Shown here in pieces: positions 1 through 8,291 of a stretch of DNA of 64,000 nt. The translations under genes and the position numbers were made by a program. The stretch's first letter is position 1. Every line of letters begins with the position of its first letter. Below the pieces are notes generated by a model. That model did no database searches. It saw nothing but the letters and a program-made list of their open reading frames with translations, and was not told the origin of the DNA. The DNA lies in the NCBI GenBank assembly GCA_003279005.1, contig QCBY01000005.1, positions 1-64,000 on the forward strand, read 5' to 3'. The DNA comes from Prochlorococcus sp. AG-347-J22 (GTDB taxonomy: Bacteria; Cyanobacteriota; Cyanobacteriia; PCC-6307; Cyanobiaceae).

Positions 1-286
1 ATTTGCATCTTTCAATTACATCTAAAATAACAGCTGATGAACTTGCTTCATCAGAAGATAATTCTTTTGAACGGAGAAAAGGAACTTCAGATCCATACTG
101 TGTAGAAATATTTGCAATTTCCTTATCATCTGTGGAGGTAATACATCTGTCAAATAAGCCAGACTTTTTTATAAACTCTATAGACCAGGCTATTAGCGGT
201 TTTCCGTATAGTGGTAGTATATTTTTTCTTTTAAGGCCTTTAGAACCTCCTCTAGCAGGAATAATTGCAATAAACTTTTTTTTCAA
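1..286 (-). CDS. neuA: N-acylneuraminate cytidylyltransferase (CMP-sialic acid synthetase), N-terminal part, cut by window edge
   Basis: Activates a nonulosonic acid with CTP to give the CMP-sugar used by surface glycosyltransferases. The reverse strand reads KKKFIAIIPARGGSKGLKRKN, the nucleotide-binding N-terminus of the NeuA family, and continues (GKPLIAWSI, CITSTDDKEIA, FLRSKELSSD) to the window edge. The ORF track misses it because there is no ATG; a TTG at 286 gives MKKKFIAIIPARGG, where the family normally begins, and no in-frame ATG lies nearby upstream. It is the last visible gene of a leftward run with the ATP-grasp, dehydrogenase and aminotransferase genes, separated from the ATP-grasp gene by about 180 bases. 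The 3' part is outside the window. The family is clear; the exact start is inferred. Confidence 0.85.
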   Translation of the reverse strand, partial: MKKKFIAIIPARGGSKGLKRKNILPLYGKPLIAWSIEFIKKSGLFDRCITSTDDKEIANISTQYGSEVPFLRSKELSSDEASSSAVILDVIERCK

Positions 287-468
287 CCTAAAAAGACATG
301 TATTTGAATTGATTTTAATATTTCGAAGGAAAAACCACTTTATAGAATTACATTTAGTAGCATGTTTTTTGATTTTTATTTTTATAAAATTATTTATAAA
401 TAATTTTCAAAATGTCTACGAAGTTTTAACAAATATTTTATATTTATATTTTATTTTTATTAATTAAA

Positions 469-1419
469 TTAATTATTTTCCTTAAAAATTGAGATACCTT
501 TCATAGCTGTAATTTCCTTAGGTATTGGTAAAGATGAAATAGTTTTATTCTTGTATAAATCTATTATTATTTTTATAAAGTTTAAACCGCTTAAATGAGT
601 CCATGGATATCCTCCACCAAAACGTGGGTTGAAATCAATACAGTAAAATTTTCCATTTTCATCTTCTAATATATCACAATCAAGATTACCAATATGTCTG
701 AGGGAATTAGAAATTTTACAAGCGATTGAGGTCAAAGAAGAATTAATAATAACTTTTGCTTTATCTGTTTCCCCTCCACGCATGTAAATTTTTTTTCTCA
801 CACAAGAAGTTATATAATTACCATTAAAATCATTCAAAATATCAATTCCATATTCATTTCCTTTTATAAATTCTTGTAGGAAAAAGTCCTTACTTTGCTC
901 TAATTGCATCAAATCGCTTTTTGAATTGATTATTTTAATTTGGTTAGAGCCACTTCCATATATAGGTTTTCTAATTATTGGGAAAGTTAAATTTTTATCA
1001 TGAATATTAGAATATACAATTGGCGTATTTAAAGAGTTAGAAAAGCAAAAATTCTCAAACTTAAGTTTATTCATGCACGTCTCAACTATATTTTCTGAGG
1101 GAAGAAGAATTGAAGCTCCTGCTTTTCTAAAAATATCTTTATTTTTAGATAAAGGGATAATATCGAAGTCTGATAAAGGAATAACTAGATTAATTTTATA
1201 TCTATAAATTAATTTGATAATTTGGTCAATGTATTTTTTTTTATCTAGATTTACAGGACAGGTTATGTGAAAATTGAATCTTTCATCTACCCAAAACGAA
1301 GATGTCTCTCTAACACAATCGGATAAATGAATATTTAATTCTTTCTCTTTTTCAATAATATCTTGTAGAAATTTAATAAAATAGGTTCTTCGTCCTACAT
1401 TAGTAAAAAGAATATTCAT
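469..1419 (-). CDS. ATP-grasp ligase in sugar island
   Basis: ATP-dependent carboxylate-amine/thiol ligase fold, of the carbamoyl-phosphate-synthase-like group often found in polysaccharide clusters. Visible elements: an N-terminal pre-ATP-grasp domain starting MNILFTNVGRRTYFI, the lysine-containing FPIIRKPIYGSGSNQI, the adenine-binding segment FLQEFIKGNEYGIDIL, and the metal-binding end YCIDFNPRFGGGYPW. It lies 4 bases downstream of the dehydrogenase gene, so the two are co-transcribed. From context I infer that it joins an acyl or amino acid group to the nonulosonic acid or to a linked residue; the substrate cannot be read from the sequence. Confidence 0.8.
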   Translation of the reverse strand: MNILFTNVGRRTYFIKFLQDIIEKEKELNIHLSDCVRETSSFWVDERFNFHITCPVNLDKKKYIDQIIKLIYRYKINLVIPLSDFDIIPLSKNKDIFRKAGASILLPSENIVETCMNKLKFENFCFSNSLNTPIVYSNIHDKNLTFPIIRKPIYGSGSNQIKIINSKSDLMQLEQSKDFFLQEFIKGNEYGIDILNDFNGNYITSCVRKKIYMRGGETDKAKVIINSSLTSIACKISNSLRHIGNLDCDILEDENGKFYCIDFNPRFGGGYPWTHLSGLNFIKIIIDLYKNKTISSLPIPKEITAMKGISIFKENN

Positions 1420-1423
1420 AACT

Positions 1424-2371
1424 TTAAAGATTCGGTCTAGAAATCAACTTTTTGCTAGAAGCATACTCTATTAAATTTTCAATCACACCTTTAAGATAGG
1501 GAGTAATGTCTTTAACACTTGAGCCAACATGTGGAGATAAAAATGCATTTTTGAAATTTAAAAATTCATCATGGCCACTTAAGTTATTTTTCCCGCCATA
1601 TGGAACATCGCTGGCAAATCCCTTAATTGAATTTGTTTTAAGCACATTTAATAAATCAACTTGATTAATAACTTCTGCCCTTCCAACATTAATCAGATAT
1701 GGACATGGACTTTTAATTTTTAGGTGTTCACTATTAATAATATTCTTCGTAGATTTATTAAGTGGTAAAGCGATAAAAATTAAATCACTTTTTTTAAATA
1801 GTTCTAAAATACCGATATTACATTTCCCAATTTTCTTCTTTCTAGAAAAAATATAAACTTTGTTTTTAAAAGGTTTTAAAAATTTATAAATTGCATTATT
1901 TATATTCCCAAAACCTACAAATCCAACAGATTTACCTATTAAAGTGTCTGTTTCAAATCTTATATTAATAAAATCTTTATTGTTTCTATTTCTCTCTAAA
2001 AGTTGTTCACTATGAATTTTAGTTTTTTTAAGCATACCTAATGCGAGAGAAATAGCATGTTCAGCAACAAAATCAGAATGTGTGTTGGAATTACCAATCT
2101 CTACGCCCAACTCAGTAAGTAACTTAATGTTTAATTCATCAACTCCACTACTGGGGGTTTGAAACAACTTTAAATTATTCGTCGAATAAAGAAATTCATC
2201 AGAAACGTTATTACCTAAAACTACATCAGCCGTTGATGCATATTTTAAAAATTCATTATCATCAAAAACATTTGGATAAATTATTTCGTAAAAATTCTCT
2301 AAGGCTTTAAATAGTTGATTTTTGCTTCTCTCATTAAATGGTCTTAGAAAAAGTAATTTTAATTTATTCAT
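1424..2371 (-). CDS. NAD-dependent D-2-hydroxyacid dehydrogenase (phosphoglycerate-dehydrogenase-like)
   Basis: Oxidoreductase of the D-isomer-specific 2-hydroxyacid dehydrogenase family. The Rossmann dinucleotide motif reads VGFVGFGNINNAIYKFL. The catalytic-domain signatures LINVGRAEVINQVDLL (Arg region) and FLSPHVGSS (catalytic His) are both present, so the enzyme should be active. At 315 aa it is near the usual family length. It sits between the ATP-grasp gene (4 bases downstream) and the aminotransferase gene (about 80 bases upstream) on the same strand. I infer a hydroxyacid or oxoacid precursor for decorating the surface sugar; serA-type serine synthesis is less likely because the C-terminal regulatory domains are missing. 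Confidence 0.85.
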   Translation of the reverse strand: MNKLKLLFLRPFNERSKNQLFKALENFYEIIYPNVFDDNEFLKYASTADVVLGNNVSDEFLYSTNNLKLFQTPSSGVDELNIKLLTELGVEIGNSNTHSDFVAEHAISLALGMLKKTKIHSEQLLERNRNNKDFINIRFETDTLIGKSVGFVGFGNINNAIYKFLKPFKNKVYIFSRKKKIGKCNIGILELFKKSDLIFIALPLNKSTKNIINSEHLKIKSPCPYLINVGRAEVINQVDLLNVLKTNSIKGFASDVPYGGKNNLSGHDEFLNFKNAFLSPHVGSSVKDITPYLKGVIENLIEYASSKKLISRPNL

Positions 2372-2452
2372 TGAATTATCATATTTAATTTTCTAAAAAT
2401 CAAATTGAACAAAATTGGATTTTTAATATCAAGGTCATATTAAAAAAAGAAT

Positions 2453-3610
2453 TTATTCAAACTTAGCGTAATTACACAGATGACTAATTCCTTTTTTAAA
2501 TTTTTCATTAGGTATTGCGAGTGAAACCCTTACATAATTATCCCAATTTTCCCCAAAATTGACTCCAGGTGTGCATGCCACCAAAGATTTTTCTAATAAA
2601 GATGTTGCAAATTCATCTGAGTTTAAACCAGTGTTAGATATATTTATAAAACTAAAAAGTCCTCCTTTACTTAAACTTGTTGATAAGAATTGATTATTCT
2701 TAATCTCTTTTTGTAAGGTTTCATGGTTGTATAAAAGCTGATTATTATATTTAAAAAGATAATCTTTAGGAATCGATAAAGCTTTTAATGCCGCCCTTTG
2801 CGTAAAAGGGGCAACATTAGTATTTATATGCTGCTGTATTTTGCATATAGTTGGAATCAATATTGAAGGTGCCACAAGATAACCAATCCTCCATCCAGTC
2901 ATACTGAATGCTTTAGAGAATCCATTAATTGTTATTGTTTTCTGAGATAATCCATCAATAGAAGCAGTAGAGAAATGTTTTTCTTTGGAAAAATTCAATA
3001 ATTCATAGATTTCATCTGAAATAATAAAAACTTCATAGTCTCTAGTAATTCTCTCTATCTCAATCAACTCTTCATAGGAAATCATTTTCCCTGTTGGATT
3101 ATGCGGACTATTTAAAATAATTATCTTAGTATTATTATTGATTAGTGAACTTAACTTTTTGAAGTCTATTGTATAGTCTTCAGTTAAATCGATATTATTT
3201 ATCCTACAGTTTGGTTCAGCTAATTTTATTTGAGGGATATAACTTGGATAGCAGGGAAGTATATTAATAATTTCATCTCCAGGTTCGAGTATGGCTGATA
3301 AAACAAGAGATAAAGCCATTTTAGAACCAGGTGTAATAATTATTTGATCAGAATTGACATAAATATTATTTTCATTCATTAGCTTCTCAACAATTGCCTC
3401 TCTAAGTTCTATCAATCCCATTGGATTAGAATATCTTGTATAGCCTGCTTTTATTGCGTTAATTGCTTCTTCAATTATTGGTTTAGGCGTAGGAAAATAT
3501 GGCTCTCCTAAACCTAAAGAAATAATATTTTTACCTTGTCTATTATATGTACTAGCTAATTTACTAAATTTAAGCTCTAAGGAATCTTTAATATCACTTT
3601 TTATTTCCAT
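2453..3610 (-). CDS. PLP-dependent class I/II aminotransferase
   Basis: Fold-type I aminotransferase, aspartate-aminotransferase-like (385 aa, normal length). The PLP lysine is in NGFSKAFSMTGWRIGYLV; the Asn/Pro loop is NSPHNPTGKMIS; the phosphate-binding segment is ITPGSKMALSL; the substrate carboxylate Arg lies in NYVRVSLAIP near the C-terminus. It is the first gene of the leftward group aminotransferase, dehydrogenase, ATP-grasp, neuA. Its placement suggests supply of an amino acid or keto acid for sugar modification rather than general nitrogen metabolism, but the amino donor and acceptor are unknown. Confidence 0.88.
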   Translation of the reverse strand: MEIKSDIKDSLELKFSKLASTYNRQGKNIISLGLGEPYFPTPKPIIEEAINAIKAGYTRYSNPMGLIELREAIVEKLMNENNIYVNSDQIIITPGSKMALSLVLSAILEPGDEIINILPCYPSYIPQIKLAEPNCRINNIDLTEDYTIDFKKLSSLINNNTKIIILNSPHNPTGKMISYEELIEIERITRDYEVFIISDEIYELLNFSKEKHFSTASIDGLSQKTITINGFSKAFSMTGWRIGYLVAPSILIPTICKIQQHINTNVAPFTQRAALKALSIPKDYLFKYNNQLLYNHETLQKEIKNNQFLSTSLSKGGLFSFINISNTGLNSDEFATSLLEKSLVACTPGVNFGENWDNYVRVSLAIPNEKFKKGISHLCNYAKFE

Positions 3611-4081
3611 TAAAAAATATTTTTTATAAGTTTAAAATTCAATTAATTAATATTGTTGAATTTAATACTAATACTAGCAAGTGATAGTAATCTTAAATAA
3701 TAAAAATTTAAAGTTTGTTTAATTCTTTTTTCATTTGCTAAATAATATCTTAAGAATTTATCTAATATATATATTTAGAAATAAAGTCATTAAAGAAAAA
3801 ATAAGATTACAGCTACCTCTTAAAGATTTATTTTCTAGTAATGGTTTATTTTTTAAAATTGCCGAAAGTATTGTACAAAAAATATTTTAAATAAGAAGAA
3901 ATGGTAGTCCGATATCTCTTCAGAATTAGTATAAGATCATTTTAATAAGGGAACTCCAATATAAGAATATTGAGCTCTACTTTAAATATTGAATTATAGA
4001 TAAGTAAAATCAAAGATTAAGATTATAAATTTAATAAATTATTTTTAGTATGATAATGCTGATTAATTAAATCCAAAAAAG
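3611..4081. other. Divergent intergenic region of the sugar island
   Basis: 470 bases, extremely AT-rich, between the leftward aminotransferase gene and rightward neuB. It must hold both divergent promoters. I see no credible ORF, no RNA gene and no clear repeat. Several TATAAT-like hexamers occur, but in this composition they carry no weight. Confidence 0.5.
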
Positions 4082-5083
4082 ATGAGTGTAATTATCATTG
4101 CGGAAGCCGGAAAAAATCATAATAAAGATTTAAATTTAGCATTTAGATTAGTAGATGCTGCTAAAGAAGCCGGCGCAGATGTTGTTAAGTTTCAAGCTTC
4201 AATATCTAGTGAAGTAGTTACAAAAAATGGGATAATGGCTCCTTATCAAATTAAAAATATTGGGAAACGTGAAAGTCAACTAGAAATGATAAAGAAAATA
4301 AATCTTGATTTAGAGGATTTTGAGAAAATAAATAATTATTGTAAAAAGAAAGAAATAACTTTTTTAGCAACAAGTTTTGGTGAAAGTGCAACAAGATATT
4401 TAAGTAATTTAAACATGCCTTTTTGGAAAATACCTTCTGGAGAAATTACAAACTTGCCATATTTAAGAGAAATAGCAAGTTTTGGTAAGCCAGTCATTAT
4501 GTCAACTGGAATGGCAAATTTAGGCGAAGTAGAAGCAGCCTTAGAAATCCTAATTGCAGGAGGGTTAACTCGAGAAAAAATTACTATTTTGCATTGTACA
4601 ACTGAATACCCAACTGCCTTTGAGGATGTAAATTTAAATGCTATGAAAAGTTTATCAACTGCTTTTAATACACCAATAGGTTATTCTGATCACACTCTTG
4701 GTATAGAAGTTTCAATAGCTGCAGTGTCGTTAGGAGCATCAATTATTGAAAAACATTTAACTTTAGATAATTCTTTACCAGGACCTGATCACCGAGCAAG
4801 TCTTGAACCAAAGGAATTTAGTTCAATGGTTAGGGCTATAAGAAATATTGAAATATCAATGGGGGATGGAGTAAAAAAAGCGGTAACAAAAGAACAAAAT
4901 AATATTCCTATAGTTCGTCGATCTATAGTTGCCAAAAAATCAATAAAAGAAGGAGAGATATTTAGTGTAGACAACATTACAGTAAAAAGACCTGGGGATG
5001 GAATTTCTCCTATGCATTGGGACTCTATAATAAACACACCTTCAAAAAGGTTTTATGAAGTTGATGATTTAATTTCATGGTAG
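4082..5083 (+). CDS. neuB: N-acetylneuraminate synthase (sialic acid synthase)
   Basis: Condenses phosphoenolpyruvate with N-acetylmannosamine or a related hexosamine to form a nonulosonic acid. The N-terminus IIAEAGKNHNKDLNLAF with VVKFQAS and the barrel motifs FWKIPSGEI, VIMSTGMANL, LHCTTEYP and GYSDHTLG are all NeuB signatures. The C-terminus (RRSIVAKKSIKEGE ... ITVKRPGDGISP) is the antifreeze-like SAF domain that caps the neighbouring active site in the dimer, so the protein is complete at 333 aa. It is the only rightward gene of the island and converges on neuC. The sequence does not tell sialic from legionaminic or pseudaminic acid. Confidence 0.93.
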   Translation: MSVIIIAEAGKNHNKDLNLAFRLVDAAKEAGADVVKFQASISSEVVTKNGIMAPYQIKNIGKRESQLEMIKKINLDLEDFEKINNYCKKKEITFLATSFGESATRYLSNLNMPFWKIPSGEITNLPYLREIASFGKPVIMSTGMANLGEVEAALEILIAGGLTREKITILHCTTEYPTAFEDVNLNAMKSLSTAFNTPIGYSDHTLGIEVSIAAVSLGASIIEKHLTLDNSLPGPDHRASLEPKEFSSMVRAIRNIEISMGDGVKKAVTKEQNNIPIVRRSIVAKKSIKEGEIFSVDNITVKRPGDGISPMHWDSIINTPSKRFYEVDDLISW

Positions 5084-5112
5084 TGTAAGAATTATTCAAC
5101 CAATAATGATAT

Positions 5113-6309
5113 CTAATTTAAATCATAAAAAGATTTCTTAATTAATTTGGATAAATCTGTTAATTTAATAATTTCAACAATTTTTTTTGAACATCCTGCA
5201 TTGCCATATGGGCTTACAGTATTTTTCACCTTTAATTGAAATTCTCGTGTATAAATCTTTTGAATTGCCAGAGATATAGAACTTTTACTACCATTACAAT
5301 CAATAATGCTATCAGCACGCATTCTTCCTTTTTGTCGATCTCCAATATTAATTGTGGCTTTTTTAAAATAGGGGATTTGAGTAATCCCACTTGAAGAATT
5401 GCCAATTACACCGTCAACATATTGCACTAAACTAAAGTACTTTTTTTGACCTAAAGACTTAAATACATATGCATTAGGAGTTACAGAAACAAATTTATTA
5501 ATAAGTTCCATAAAAGCATTACTTCCAGGATCAGCATTTGGCATAGTAAATATAAGAGTCGTTTTGGATAACTCTGTTAAGGCTCTCAGAAGATTTCTTA
5601 ATTGAATTGATGATTTATCAATATCTAAGGTTTCTGGATGGAATGTAATTAGTAATGAATTATCTAAAAAAGATATTTTCAATTCTTCTTCAATTTCTTT
5701 TTTGTTCAGAAAAGTAATTGATTGAATTGCATCAATACTCATTCCTCCGAAATTAAAAACTCTTGATGGATTCTCTCCCAATTGAATAACTCTTTTCCTA
5801 TATTTTTCATTAGCAACAAAGTGTAAGTGTGAAAACTTCGTAATTGAATGTCTAATAGCTTCGTCAATCGCACCTTCTGTAACCTCTCCGCCATGAATAT
5901 GAGCTATTGGAATACGCTGAAAACATGCTGGAATTACAGCTGATAAAATTTCATATCTATCACCTAATACTACTAATAAATCGGGTTTAATTTTTTTGTA
6001 AATTTCAGAAAATCTGTTTATTCCTAATCCAGATGCTTTTGAGATGTTTTCGGTATTATCAGAATCCAAATCAAGAAATACTTTTTCATCAACTTTAAAA
6101 CCACTCTCATAAATTTCACTTATAGTTTCACCATGTTTTTTAGATAAATGTGTTCCAGTAACCAATAGTTTGAGATTTAACTCAAAAGATAAATTAATCT
6201 CATTTATTAAAATTCTTAAAAGACCAAATTCTGCTCTTGAGCCTGTTACTAAAGCAATAGTTTTTGACAAAATACTTCTAATATTTTTACTATAAATTGA
6301 GGATAGCAC
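5113..6309 (-). CDS. neuC: UDP-N-acetylglucosamine 2-epimerase (hydrolysing)
   Basis: Makes the N-acetylmannosamine-type substrate of NeuB from UDP-GlcNAc. The N-terminal ALVTGSRAEFGLL, the LLVVLGDRYEIL segment, the catalytic HIHGGEVTEGAIDEAIRH and the C-terminal GNSSSGITQIP nucleotide-binding loop are NeuC/LegG hallmarks. The ORF-track start is a GTG giving a 24-residue leader before the Rossmann strand; a TTG at 6270 (SKTIALVTG) would give about 385 aa, closer to family length, so the true start may be internal. It converges on neuB with 29 bases between the stops. Confidence 0.92.
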   Translation of the reverse strand: MLSSIYSKNIRSILSKTIALVTGSRAEFGLLRILINEINLSFELNLKLLVTGTHLSKKHGETISEIYESGFKVDEKVFLDLDSDNTENISKASGLGINRFSEIYKKIKPDLLVVLGDRYEILSAVIPACFQRIPIAHIHGGEVTEGAIDEAIRHSITKFSHLHFVANEKYRKRVIQLGENPSRVFNFGGMSIDAIQSITFLNKKEIEEELKISFLDNSLLITFHPETLDIDKSSIQLRNLLRALTELSKTTLIFTMPNADPGSNAFMELINKFVSVTPNAYVFKSLGQKKYFSLVQYVDGVIGNSSSGITQIPYFKKATINIGDRQKGRMRADSIIDCNGSKSSISLAIQKIYTREFQLKVKNTVSPYGNAGCSKKIVEIIKLTDLSKLIKKSFYDLN

Positions 6310-6438
6310 ACAAAAAATCTAGAATAAATCTTAGCTTATTAAAGAAAATATGCTCCTAAAATATTAATTAATTCTTTTGATAATCTTTTCCTATGAAATA
6401 AACAAGATTATTATTTAGTTATTAATAAAAACTCTTTT

Positions 6439-7344
6439 TCATTGATTTGTAGTAAAGATTCTTCTAAAATTTTTAATAAAATTCATTATTTTGTATCTAA
6501 AAATCTTTAAAAAATTAATAATCATTTTCATTACAAATTTTTCTTTAAGATTTGTAAGAGGAATTTCATAAATAATGCTAGGGATATAAACAAATCCAGA
6601 AATCCAAGAATAATTACTAAAAGTTTTTATATTATTTGCACCTTTTAAAATATTGAATTCTAAAAAATTATCAAAAGTTTGCTTTGCATTTATTTTTAAT
6701 CCGAAATGAGTAGGTTGAGTAGGTAATATTCGTGCAGAAAAATTACGTTTTGCATAATATTTTAAATAATTTGAATCAGAGATTAAAATAGTATTCTTAT
6801 TGATATTAGACTTAAGAATCATTAATATATTTTTAGTTATTTTATTTTTATTTTCAATAAGATAATCATCTCCAAGACGTAAGTGCAAGACCTCATAGCT
6901 TTTGGGCGAAGGTAAAGAATTCTCTAATAATTTTCTATATTTACTCTTAAGTTGAAAATTTTCATTAATAAATTTTTGAAAATTTCTTGCGTAAATATTT
7001 GATAAAGGTAAGCAACCATTTGTCATTATAAATAAATCTTTCTTTTCATTTTTGGCAGCTTTAAGAATAAAATTTTCCATTTCAAGCGTATTCAAAAAAA
7101 TATGAAAATTTATTGTCGAAGAATTTTTATTTTTCAATTCAGACTTTTTTACCATAATCTGTGATATTGGATGATTTCTAAAATCTAATTCGAATGATAT
7201 GTTATGTTTTCTACAGATCTGATAAAGCTGAAATGTGCCTCTAATTAAATCTCCAAGACCCCATATATTTGAATGAATTGATTGATCCATATTACTAACT
7301 TTTGTACTCCATACACTTATTACACGTATAGAATTATTTGCCAT
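6439..7344 (-). CDS. Putative glycosyltransferase-like protein with HxRxGD motif
   Basis: A 301-aa protein I cannot assign firmly. Near the N-terminus it has NIWGLGDLIRGTFQLYQ, a glycine-rich loop, and mid-protein VLHLRLGDDYL. The HxRxGD pattern occurs in alpha-1,2- and related fucosyltransferases, where the Arg contacts GDP-fucose. The C-terminus is strongly basic and aromatic (IINFLKIFRYKIMNF), compatible with membrane association. Position next to neuC supports a role in assembling the surface glycan. A fucosyltransferase-like activity is inference from one motif plus context. Confidence 0.55.
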   Translation of the reverse strand: MANNSIRVISVWSTKVSNMDQSIHSNIWGLGDLIRGTFQLYQICRKHNISFELDFRNHPISQIMVKKSELKNKNSSTINFHIFLNTLEMENFILKAAKNEKKDLFIMTNGCLPLSNIYARNFQKFINENFQLKSKYRKLLENSLPSPKSYEVLHLRLGDDYLIENKNKITKNILMILKSNINKNTILISDSNYLKYYAKRNFSARILPTQPTHFGLKINAKQTFDNFLEFNILKGANNIKTFSNYSWISGFVYIPSIIYEIPLTNLKEKFVMKMIINFLKIFRYKIMNFIKNFRRIFTTNQ

Positions 7345-7566
7345 AAATAAATTTAAATTATGCTTAATCTTTGTAAATTTAATATCATATTTATTTGCTA
7401 GATTATTAAATAGTTTCTTCGTCTCTTTACCCTTTGTAATAGAAACTTTTTGGTATATTTGTGTGATTTGTATCTATCCCTTTTAAATTAAATATTTCAC
7501 AGTTTTCTACTTATGGAGAAAGTCTTTAAATTGAGCAACATTTAATTTTATCAATTTTGATAGAGA

Positions 7567-7755
7567 ATGCTTACAACAAAAATAACTTATGTCCTAGCAA
7601 ACTGGATAAAGGAGTGGCGGAAATGTAGAAATGAGGACCCTACTCTAGATGATTGTTTAAAATTTGTAGAATGGAAATCTGATAATTATAATTTAATAAA
7701 TAGTGATTGGATGATATTTGAGAAAATTCTTATTTATGAAACTGAAAAAATTTAA
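7567..7755 (+). CDS. Small hypothetical protein (62 aa)
   Basis: Short ORF MLTTKITYVLANWIKEWRK... ending IFEKILIYETEKI, preceded by GAGAA at Shine-Dalgarno distance. It is rich in Trp and charged residues with no membrane segment, typical of the many small picocyanobacterial proteins of unknown role. It stands alone between the leftward sugar island and the candidate sRNA. I do not recognise a family. Confidence 0.55.
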   Translation: MLTTKITYVLANWIKEWRKCRNEDPTLDDCLKFVEWKSDNYNLINSDWMIFEKILIYETEKI

Positions 7756-7864
7756 GACTCTTATAAATTTAATTTTTCATGTTTTTAATTATTAGAAGTA
7801 TTTTTAAACTTTAAAATTTCTTAAAAAAACAAATCATTAAAATTCTCGTATGGATCGATCAGAA

Positions 7865-7892
7865 AGTAAATCAGCATATTTACCGATTTACT
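7865..7892. repeat. 8-bp perfect inverted repeat
   Basis: AGTAAATC and GATTTACT are perfectly complementary across a 12-base spacer, just upstream of the promoter-like TATATA of the candidate sRNA. It could be an operator or part of the 3' end of the preceding small-gene transcript. No T-run follows it, so it is not a typical terminator. Confidence 0.4.
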
Positions 7893-7927
7893 AAAAATCT
7901 CAAAAGTAGTAATTTATATATGTTGAG

Positions 7928-8187
7928 TTAGGAGGCAATCTAAATGATTGATAGTCCGCCTGAAATTTAGTAAATTTACAAATATAGGAAGCGTATTCCT
8001 GACCAAGGGATTAATCGAAAAGTAAAGTTCATCAATTAGTCTGATAAGACTTCGCTCTATAATTACCAGCGACAAAAAGGAATAAACTTAACGAAAATAA
8101 TCCCATGCCTCACATATTTTAAGCTTATGAATAAATAAACTTTAAATATGTTTTATAAAATCCTGTAAGTAGGAAATAATAATTTTT
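7928..8187 (+). ncRNA. Candidate structured small RNA
   Basis: A gene-free stretch with several nested complementary segments by hand folding: AGGAGG with CCGCCT (one A.G mismatch) around CAATC/GATTG; AAATTT/AAATTT; and TATTCCT/AGGAATA enclosing GATTAAT/ATTAGTC and TCGCT/AGCGA. A TATATA box at about 7914-7919 gives a start near 7928, and a strong intrinsic terminator follows at 8188. No ORF of useful length fits. I do not see the signature sequences of tmRNA, RNase P RNA or SRP RNA. It could be a Yfr-type sRNA or a long leader; the exact ends are inferred. Confidence 0.45.
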
Positions 8188-8215
8188 AAAGAGGGCTTTA
8201 TTTTAGCCCTCTTTT
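8188..8215 (+). terminator. Intrinsic terminator
   Basis: AAAGAGGGCT and AGCCCTCTTT form a strong stem around a short AT loop, followed by a T-rich tail (TTTTCTTTT). It ends the rightward transcript of the candidate sRNA, 77 bases before the peptidase start. Confidence 0.85.
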
Positions 8216-8291
8216 CTTTTGATTTATTTATTTACTAATTAAATTATTTGATTACTTTAATTTTCTAGGGGAAATAAATTATATTTAAAAG

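Noticed and set aside
3-467. 154-aa forward ORF at the window edge
   Set aside because: It is the antisense shadow of neuA, whose reverse-strand protein motif is unmistakable.
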